From NCBI GenBank assembly GCA_007122945.1, contig SKSP01000547.1, positions 1 through 10,743 of the forward strand: a stretch of DNA of 10,743 nt, written 5' to 3'. A model generated the notes under the pieces. That model was not told the DNA's origin, did no database searches, and worked only from the letters and a program-made list of their open reading frames with translations. The translations under genes and the position numbers were made by a program. Of this stretch, positions 5,911-10,743 are shown piece by piece (positions within the stretch are counted from its first letter, which is position 1; every line of letters begins with the position of its first letter). Source of the DNA: Ilumatobacteraceae bacterium. Its GTDB lineage: Bacteria > Actinomycetota > Acidimicrobiia > Acidimicrobiales > Ilumatobacteraceae.

Positions 5911-5917
5911 CGCCGGC

Positions 5918-6832
5918 ATGGCAGGGGACGAGCTCGTCGTGGTCGGTGCCGTCAACGTCGACCTCGTGGTCGCGGCACCCCGGCTGCCCGGTCCCGGCGA
6001 GACGGTGGTCGGCCCGGGCGTCGAGCGCCACGGCGGCGGCAAGGGCGCCAACGCCGCGGTCGCGGCGGCGCGCACCGGCGCACGCGTCCACCTCGTCGCC
6101 GCGGTCGGCGACGACGACACCGGCTCAGGAGCGATCGCCGAACTCCGCGACGACGGCGTCGGGACCGAGTACGTCGCCCGACTCGCCGACACGCCGACGG
6201 GGATCGCGCTGATCGTCGTCGACCCCGCCGGCGAGAACCAGATCGCCGTCGGCGCCGGCGCGAACGCCGCCCTCACCGCCGACCACGTCCGCACCGCACT
6301 CGACGACCTCCTCGGTTCGGCGGGATGCGTCCTCGTCAGCACCGAGATCCCCGACGAGGCGATCGAAGCCGCCGTCCGGGCCGCCACCGGGGCCGGCCTG
6401 CCGTGCGTGCTCAACCCGGCGCCGGTCGTCCCGGCCGTCGAGCGACTGGTCGAGGTCGGCCCGATCCTCACCCCGAACCGGACCGAGCTGATCGATCTCT
6501 GCGGCGGTCCCGCGACCGACACGTCGCTCGCTGCGAGACAGCTCGGCGAACGATCGGGCGCAGCGGTGATCGTCACGCTCGGCGCCGACGGCGCGCTCGT
6601 CGTCCCGGCCGACGGTGAGCCCACGGTCGTCCCGGCCCGACCGGCCGAGGTCCGCGACACGACCGGGGCGGGCGACACGTTCAACGGTGTGCTCGCCGCG
6701 GCACTCGCGGCCGGCCGCCCGCTCGCCGAGGCGGTCGACGACGCCATGGTCGCCGCGGCCCTGTCGGTCGAAGCCGTCGGCGCCCGCGCTGGGATGCCCG
6801 ACGCGGTCGCCATCGCGGCCGCCCGCGGCTGA
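5918..6832 (+). CDS. rbsK: Ribokinase-like PfkB carbohydrate kinase
   Basis: A 304-aa PfkB-family kinase of usual ribokinase length, transferring phosphate from ATP to the C5 hydroxyl of ribose or a similar sugar. The N-terminal GAVNVDLVV (10-18) and GGGKGANAA (39-47) are the ribokinase substrate-binding signatures. NPAP (166-169) and TPNRTE (185-190) follow, and DTTGAGDTFNG (247-257) holds the anion hole and the catalytic base D253. The GGGKGAN form fits ribokinase better than fructokinase or adenosine kinase, but there is no ribose transporter or RbsD nearby to confirm the substrate. It could act as a salvage kinase on ribose released from nucleosides, perhaps linked to the neighbouring amidohydrolase. 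ATG 5918 is the start; a TATCCT box 7 nt upstream implies leaderless expression. Confidence 0.9.
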   Translation: MAGDELVVVGAVNVDLVVAAPRLPGPGETVVGPGVERHGGGKGANAAVAAARTGARVHLVAAVGDDDTGSGAIAELRDDGVGTEYVARLADTPTGIALIVVDPAGENQIAVGAGANAALTADHVRTALDDLLGSAGCVLVSTEIPDEAIEAAVRAATGAGLPCVLNPAPVVPAVERLVEVGPILTPNRTELIDLCGGPATDTSLAARQLGERSGAAVIVTLGADGALVVPADGEPTVVPARPAEVRDTTGAGDTFNGVLAAALAAGRPLAEAVDDAMVAAALSVEAVGARAGMPDAVAIAAARG

Positions 6833-6850
6833 CGCGCCGGTCCTCGCGGG
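6822..6850. terminator. Weak stem-loop around the ribokinase stop codon
   Basis: CCCGCG (6822-6827) pairs with CGCGGG (6845-6850) across a 17-nt loop that contains the stop codon. It is short and lacks a T-tract, so the call is weak. Confidence 0.2.
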
Positions 6851-6870
6851 GTTCGTGTCGGCCCATCCGA

Positions 6871-6894
6871 CGTCGGCAGCGAGATGTGCCGACG
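6871..6894. promoter_or_regulatory. 8-bp inverted repeat upstream of the STAND gene
   Basis: CGTCGGCA, 8-nt spacer, TGCCGACG. The right arm ends 23 bp before the -10 candidate at 6918, so a protein bound here would cover or flank the -35 region. It may instead be the ribokinase terminator; there is no T-tract. Confidence 0.4.
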
Positions 6895-6917
6895 AGAACC
6901 GGATCCGTGGGGGTGGC

Positions 6918-6923
6918 TACCCT
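6918..6923 (+). promoter_or_regulatory. Candidate -10 box of the STAND ATPase gene
   Basis: TACCCT, TANNNT form, 9 nt before ATG 6933. It sits inside the spacer of a second inverted repeat, TGGGGG (6908-6913) with CCCCCA (6928-6933), whose right arm reaches the start codon. No Shine-Dalgarno site is seen. Confidence 0.4.
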
Positions 6924-6932
6924 GGTTCCCCC

Positions 6933-9029
6933 ATGACGGGAGGTCGGTCGCCCCGACGGACACTGGGCGACGCGCTGGACGAGACCCGACGGCGAACGTT
7001 CGTCGGTCGCGCCGCCGAGCGGGAGCTCGTCCGCACCGCGTTCGCCGCCGACGACGCCCCGTACGCCGTCGTGTGGCTCACGGGGCCCGGAGGCATCGGC
7101 AAGTCGTCCCTGCTCGACGTGCTCCGCGACGACGCGATCGCGTCCGGCGCGCGCGTGGCCGAGATCGACGGACGCCACGTTCCACCGGCCCCGGCGGCGA
7201 TCGAGCGGTGCCTGGTCGACGTCCTCGACGATGCCGAGCCCGCGGATGGCGACCGCATCGTGTTGCTCGTCGACGCCTACGAGCGGCTCGGCCAGCTCGA
7301 CGAGTGGTTCCGGGAGGTCTTCTTGCCGGGCCTCCCGGCGTCGACGGTGGTGGTCATCGCCGGACGCCACCCGCCCGCGCCCCGGTGGCGGGCCGACCCG
7401 GCGTGGCGTGACACGTCCCGGGAGATCGCACTGCGCAACCTCTCACCCGACGAGGCACACGACTTCCTCGAGCGGAGCGGCGTCGACGCCGGCGTCCGCG
7501 ACCGCCTCCTGGAGCTGAGCCACGGCCACCCCCTCGGACTGTCCCTCCTCGCCGACGTGGTCGAACGCGGCGGGGAGATCCCCGATCTCGCGGCGTCACC
7601 GAATCTGGTGGAGCACCTGCTGGGACGATTCGTGGACGTCACGCCGTCCGTCGAACACCGACGGGCGCTGGAGGTCTGCGCGCTCGCCCGCGTCACCGAC
7701 GAGGCGCTGCTGCGCGCCGTCATCGGGCGCGCCGACGCCGACACCATCGACGACACCGACGCCGCCGACGTTCACGCGACGTTCGAGTGGCTGCGTTCGC
7801 TGTCGTTCGTCGGACGTGGTCGCGACGGCGTCGTCCCGCACGATCTCGCTCGCGACGTACTCGACGCCGACCTCCGCTGGCGCGACCCCGCGGAGTACGC
7901 CCGCGTCTTCCGCGCCGTTCGCCGCCACGTCCACGGACGGCTCCGGGCCGCCGCTGGATCCGAGCGCCGCGCCGCGGCGTTCGACCTCAAGTTCTTGTTC
8001 CGGAACCTGCCGAGCGTCCTCTCGCCGGTCGACTGGGAGACCTGGGGTGCGATCCACCCGGAGCCCGCCCGGCCAGACGACCACGTCTCCATCGTCGAGC
8101 TGATCGAGCACGCGGAGGGACACGCATCGGCAGCGATCGCACGACGGTGGCTGGCGGCACAACCCGACGGGTTCCACGTGGTGCGCCGGGACGACGGCAC
8201 ACCACGTGGTGTGGTGGGACTGATCGACCTCTGCGCAGCCGACGCTGCCGATCTCGCCGCCGACCCCGGGGCCCGGGCGGCCTGGTCCGACGCCCGGCGT
8301 TCGGCGCCACCCCGCTCGGGCGAGACCATCACCCAGGCGCGTTTCATCGTCGATCGCGACGAGTACCAGGCGCCGTCCCCGACCATCAACGCGACACCGG
8401 TCGTCACCCTCCTCCACTATCTCGACACCCCCCATCTCGCGCGGGACTACCTGACGCTCCACGACCCCGACCAGTGGGACCCGTTCTTCGAGCTGGCGGA
8501 CTTCCCGCGCGTGCAGGACGCCGATTTCGAGGTCGAGGGCCGCCGGTACGGCCTGTTCTGCCACGACTTCCGGTGGACCCCGGTGGACGCCCTGATCGAG
8601 TTGTGGACCGAACGGGCACTCGCCCAGGACCCGACGTTGCGTCCCGTCGCTGCGGCGACCCTCGTCCTCTCACGATCCGACTTCGCCGACGCGGTGAAAC
8701 AGGGACTGCGCGACCTGCATCGACCCGAGGCGCTCGCCGCGAACCCGCTGACGCGGACGCGCCTCGTGTCCGACTCCGGTCCCGGCGAGCAGGCCGCCGC
8801 CCTCGCCGGCCTGCTCCGAGATGCCGTGACGTCCCTCGGCGACGACCCCCGGGAGACCAAGTTCCACCGGGCGGTGGATCGCACCTATGTCCGCGCGGCC
8901 ACCACGCAGGAGGCTGCAGCCGAGATCCTGGACCTCCCGTTCAGCACCTACCGGCGCCACCTCGCGCGCGGCGTCGAGCGCGTGGTGGACCGACTGTGGG
9001 AGCGGGAGCTGTACGGCCGGTCCTGCTGA
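6933..9029 (+). CDS. STAND-type ATPase with C-terminal helix-turn-helix
   Basis: A 698-aa multidomain protein. Residues 22-210 are a STAND/AAA_16-like ATPase: FVGRAAERELV (23-33), Walker A GPGGIGKSS (51-59), Walker B IVLLVDAYE (109-117), VVVIAGRHPP (139-148) as a sensor-like strand with Arg, and SHGHPLGLSLL (196-206), the GxP motif typical of STAND proteins. A winged-helix-like stretch follows (300-337, VPHDLARDVLDADLRWRD). Residues 384-560 have strands and spacing reminiscent of a GNAT fold (FHVVRRDDGTPRGVVGLIDL), but I see no acetyl-CoA binding motif, so this part is tentative. The end (656-690, TTQEAAAEILDLPFSTYRRHL) is a clear helix-turn-helix. No signal peptide or TPR run. A transcriptional regulator is most likely. 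The frame runs open upstream into the ribokinase gene; ATG 6933 is chosen for its -10 box and because homology-like sequence begins after it. Confidence 0.8.
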   Translation: MTGGRSPRRTLGDALDETRRRTFVGRAAERELVRTAFAADDAPYAVVWLTGPGGIGKSSLLDVLRDDAIASGARVAEIDGRHVPPAPAAIERCLVDVLDDAEPADGDRIVLLVDAYERLGQLDEWFREVFLPGLPASTVVVIAGRHPPAPRWRADPAWRDTSREIALRNLSPDEAHDFLERSGVDAGVRDRLLELSHGHPLGLSLLADVVERGGEIPDLAASPNLVEHLLGRFVDVTPSVEHRRALEVCALARVTDEALLRAVIGRADADTIDDTDAADVHATFEWLRSLSFVGRGRDGVVPHDLARDVLDADLRWRDPAEYARVFRAVRRHVHGRLRAAAGSERRAAAFDLKFLFRNLPSVLSPVDWETWGAIHPEPARPDDHVSIVELIEHAEGHASAAIARRWLAAQPDGFHVVRRDDGTPRGVVGLIDLCAADAADLAADPGARAAWSDARRSAPPRSGETITQARFIVDRDEYQAPSPTINATPVVTLLHYLDTPHLARDYLTLHDPDQWDPFFELADFPRVQDADFEVEGRRYGLFCHDFRWTPVDALIELWTERALAQDPTLRPVAAATLVLSRSDFADAVKQGLRDLHRPEALAANPLTRTRLVSDSGPGEQAAALAGLLRDAVTSLGDDPRETKFHRAVDRTYVRAATTQEAAAEILDLPFSTYRRHLARGVERVVDRLWERELYGRSC

Positions 9030-9042
9030 GCGAAGTGAGCAG

Positions 9043-9058
9043 TTCTCGGACTGGAGAA
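9043..9058. promoter_or_regulatory. Inverted repeat upstream of the FAD monooxygenase
   Basis: TTCTC, 6-nt spacer GGACTG, GAGAA, in the 87-bp gap between the STAND and FAD genes and 58 bp before the FAD start. It has the size and symmetry of an operator half-site pair. It could be a site for the upstream helix-turn-helix protein, which is inference only. Confidence 0.3.
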
Positions 9059-9105
9059 TGAACACCTGATCGCCCGACGCTCGTCGCGGGACATCCACGA
9101 CGAAC

Positions 9106-9110
9106 GGAGA
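9106..9110 (+). promoter_or_regulatory. Shine-Dalgarno site of the FAD monooxygenase gene
   Basis: GGAGA, 6 nt before ATG 9117. Unlike its upstream neighbours this gene has a good ribosome binding site, consistent with translation from within a longer message. Confidence 0.6.
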
Positions 9111-9116
9111 ACGACG

Positions 9117-10481
9117 ATGGACACCACGCCGAGCCCGACCGGAGCGACGGGCACGTTGGCACACCCGGACCACGCCGATGGACGACACGCCGTGGTGCTC
9201 GGGGGCAGCATCGCCGGACTTCTCGCCGCGCGAGTGCTCGCCGGACGCGGCGACCGGGTCACCATCGTCGATCGCGACGAGATCGGTCCGGACATCCGAC
9301 CTCGCCGAGGCGCCCCACAGGGGCACCACGTGCACGCCATCCTGGCCGGTGGGCAACAGGCGCTGGAGGAGCTGTTCCCCGGCCTCACCGAGCAACTCGC
9401 CGCACGGGGCGCTCCCGTCGGCGACATGCTCGCCGACGCCCACGTCGTCTTCGGCGGCAACCGCCTGTGCCGGACGCGCAGCGGCCTGCCGCTCGTCGGA
9501 GCGAGCCGGCCACTGCTGGAGTCGACCGTACGGGAGCGCGTCCTCGCGATGGACGGCATCCACCTGGCGCCCCCGGCCGACGTCGTCGGCCTGCGGTCGA
9601 CGACCCGAGGGATCGACGGTGTTCGCATCGTCCGTCGCTTGGCGGGGAGCACCGGAGAGGCGATCGACGCCGATCTGGTGGTGGATACCACGGGTCGCAC
9701 GTCGCGTCTGCCGTCCTGGCTCGAGGAGCTCGGTGGAGCCGCTCCACCCGTCGAGGAGGTCCGGGTGGACATCGGATACGCGACCCGTCGCTACCGGGTC
9801 CCCCCGGACGTCGTCGGCGGTGCCCTCGCCGTCGTGATCGGCCCGACCCCCGAGCGACCACGCGGCGGCGTGCTCGCCCGGCTCGAGGACGACGTCTGGA
9901 TGGCGACACTGTACGGCTACGCCGGCGACCACCCGCCGCTCGACCCCACCGGCTTCGAGGCGTTCGCCGCATCGCTGGAGCCGGCCGACCTCACCACCGC
10001 GCTCGCGGAGAGCACGCCGATCGACGAGGCCGTCCGCCACCGCTTCCCGGCCAACGTCCGCCGACGCTACGAGGACGTGCGCGACCTGCCCGGCGGACTG
10101 GTCGTGATGGGTGATGCGCTCAGCAGCTTCAACCCGGTCTACGGACAGGGCATGGCCGTCGCCGCGCTGCAAGCGGTCGCGCTCCGGCGTCGGCTCTCCG
10201 GCCGGGACCGGGTCGGGTCACGGACGATCGCGCGAGCGATGGCCCGGACGATCCGCGCTCCCTGGGAACTCGCGACGGGTGCCGACCTGACCATCCCGGG
10301 TGTGGTCGGCCGGCGTTCCCGCCGGCAACGGATGGCGGCGCGCTGGGCCGCTCGCGTCCAGACCGCGGGGACGGTCGATCCGGCCGTCGCTCGGGCGTTC
10401 GTCCATGTCACCGGTCTCGTCGATCGGCCCGAGGCGCTGATCCGTCCGTCGACCGTCCGCCGGGTGATGAGCGCAGCCTGA
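9117..10481 (+). CDS. FAD-dependent monooxygenase/oxidoreductase (PHBH fold)
   Basis: A 454-aa flavoprotein of the p-hydroxybenzoate hydroxylase/geranylgeranyl-reductase-like superfamily. The N-terminal Rossmann motif is VVLGGSIAGLLAARVLAGRG (26-45) in the GxSIAG form, ending with an acidic ribose-binding residue at VDRD (51-54). ADLVVDTTGRTSRLPSWL (185-202) corresponds to the central NAD(P)H/FAD motif. GGLVVMGDALSSFNPVYGQG (326-345) is the GD motif that contacts FAD ribose, with the NPVYGQG helix start. About 110 further residues follow. There is no N-terminal signal peptide or obvious membrane segment. Members hydroxylate or oxidise hydrophobic substrates; this one cannot be assigned further. 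The 22-residue stretch before the Rossmann motif is Thr/Pro/His-rich. It follows the STAND gene by 87 bp, suggesting joint control, and converges on the SET gene. Confidence 0.9.
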   Translation: MDTTPSPTGATGTLAHPDHADGRHAVVLGGSIAGLLAARVLAGRGDRVTIVDRDEIGPDIRPRRGAPQGHHVHAILAGGQQALEELFPGLTEQLAARGAPVGDMLADAHVVFGGNRLCRTRSGLPLVGASRPLLESTVRERVLAMDGIHLAPPADVVGLRSTTRGIDGVRIVRRLAGSTGEAIDADLVVDTTGRTSRLPSWLEELGGAAPPVEEVRVDIGYATRRYRVPPDVVGGALAVVIGPTPERPRGGVLARLEDDVWMATLYGYAGDHPPLDPTGFEAFAASLEPADLTTALAESTPIDEAVRHRFPANVRRRYEDVRDLPGGLVVMGDALSSFNPVYGQGMAVAALQAVALRRRLSGRDRVGSRTIARAMARTIRAPWELATGADLTIPGVVGRRSRRQRMAARWAARVQTAGTVDPAVARAFVHVTGLVDRPEALIRPSTVRRVMSAA

Positions 10482-10513
10482 TCGCCCCGGCCGGTGTTCG
10501 CAGCGCGATCAGG
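10477..10513. terminator. Candidate bidirectional terminator between FAD and SET genes
   Basis: Perfect 9-bp inverted repeat CCTGATCGC (10477-10485) with GCGATCAGG (10505-10513), 19-nt loop. Both opposing stop codons (10479-10481 plus; 10511-10509 minus) lie inside the arms, the same arrangement as at 4770-4799. No T-tract. Confidence 0.45.
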
Positions 10514-10743
10514 TCGGGTCGAACCAGAGGATCGAGGGGTCGCCGCCGCCGTAGTCGACGGTGAGCTCCTCACCAGCGACGATGTCGCGCACGGCCGAGT
10601 ACTGCAGGGCATCGAAGCCGATCGCTTCGCCGGTCGCCTCGTCGACGTCGTCGGCGTCGAGTCGGTGGTACTCGCAGTTCGGTTCGAAGTCGTGGTTGAA
10701 CAGCGAGCCGAGGCCGAGCGCGAACGCGGACGAGCCCTCGTCC
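10509..10743 (-). CDS. SET-domain protein, C-terminal part (5' end outside window)
   Basis: 77 C-terminal residues of a protein whose start lies beyond the right edge. They carry the two hallmark motifs of the SET lysine-methyltransferase fold: LGSLFNHDFEPNCEY, matching the NHSxxPN pseudoknot motif with Asp for Ser, and AVRDIVAGEELTVDYGGG, matching the RDIxxGEELTxDY motif with the catalytic Tyr. It ends shortly after, as small bacterial SET proteins do, with no zinc-binding post-SET cysteines. SET enzymes move methyl groups from S-adenosylmethionine to protein lysines; the bacterial substrate here is unknown. A tag-like low-complexity stretch (DADDVDEATGEA) separates the motifs. The gene converges on the FAD monooxygenase with 27 bp between stops. 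Confidence 0.88.
   Translation of the reverse strand, partial: DEGSSAFALGLGSLFNHDFEPNCEYHRLDADDVDEATGEAIGFDALQYSAVRDIVAGEELTVDYGGGDPSILWFDPT

Noticed and set aside
4525..6618. A 697-aa plus-strand open frame across CYTH, nitrilase and ribokinase
   Set aside because: Its composition becomes Arg/Gly/Pro repeats and it is antisense or frame-shifted to three genes with catalytic motifs.
6615..6932. Extension of the STAND frame back into the ribokinase gene
   Set aside because: That part overlaps the end of ribokinase in another frame; the -10 box before ATG 6933 and the domain order favour the later start.
5893..6963. Extension of the nitrilase frame upstream to 6963
   Set aside because: It is antisense to the ribokinase gene and Ser/Ala/Pro-rich; the GTG at 5892 with its GGTGGG site explains the start.
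8670..10172. A 500-aa minus-strand open frame opposite the FAD monooxygenase
   Set aside because: It has no domain motifs and is antisense to a gene with clear FAD-binding motifs.

Overview
The window is very GC-rich (roughly 70%) and uses GTG and TTG starts. Several genes begin just downstream of a TANNNT-type -10 box with no Shine-Dalgarno site, as in leaderless transcripts. Together with the gene content (CYTH and CHAD proteins, a ParA-type ATPase, a STAND regulator, a PIN/NYN ribonuclease) this points to a high-GC actinobacterium, possibly of the Acidimicrobiia. That placement is inference; no marker gene is present. The segment reads as a chromosome. I see no integrase, transposase, phage gene, CRISPR array or rRNA.

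Left part (1-1808): an SDR dehydrogenase (minus strand, cut by the window edge) diverges from a small NYN/PIN-fold nuclease-like protein (plus strand). A gene-free stretch of about 640 bp follows, unusually dense in perfect stem-loops. Two of these (1409-1461 and 1570-1620) share one architecture and differ by compensatory base changes, so they look like two copies of a conserved RNA or DNA structure.

Middle left (1809-4774): a tRNA-Gly(UCC), a ParA/MinD-family ATPase and a CHAD protein all lie on the minus strand and may form one transcription unit. The CHAD stop and the ParA start overlap (ATGA), and the tRNA lies 13 nt after the ParA stop. A CYTH-family triphosphate tunnel enzyme diverges from the CHAD gene across 35 bp that carry a perfect 10-bp palindrome. 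CYTH and CHAD families are tied to polyphosphate and triphosphate chemistry. ParA ATPases position cargo on the nucleoid. A polyphosphate-granule positioning module is a reasonable hypothesis.

Middle right (4795-6832): a nitrilase-superfamily amidohydrolase (minus) and a ribokinase-like PfkB sugar kinase (plus) diverge across 25 bp in which their start signals overlap.

Right part (6933-10743): a 698-aa STAND-type ATPase with a C-terminal helix-turn-helix is followed 87 bp later by a PHBH-fold FAD monooxygenase; this may be a regulator and its target enzyme. The C-terminal part of a bacterial SET-domain protein enters from the right on the minus strand. At both protein-protein convergent junctions (4770-4799 and 10477-10513) a perfect inverted repeat carries the two opposing stop codons in its arms.
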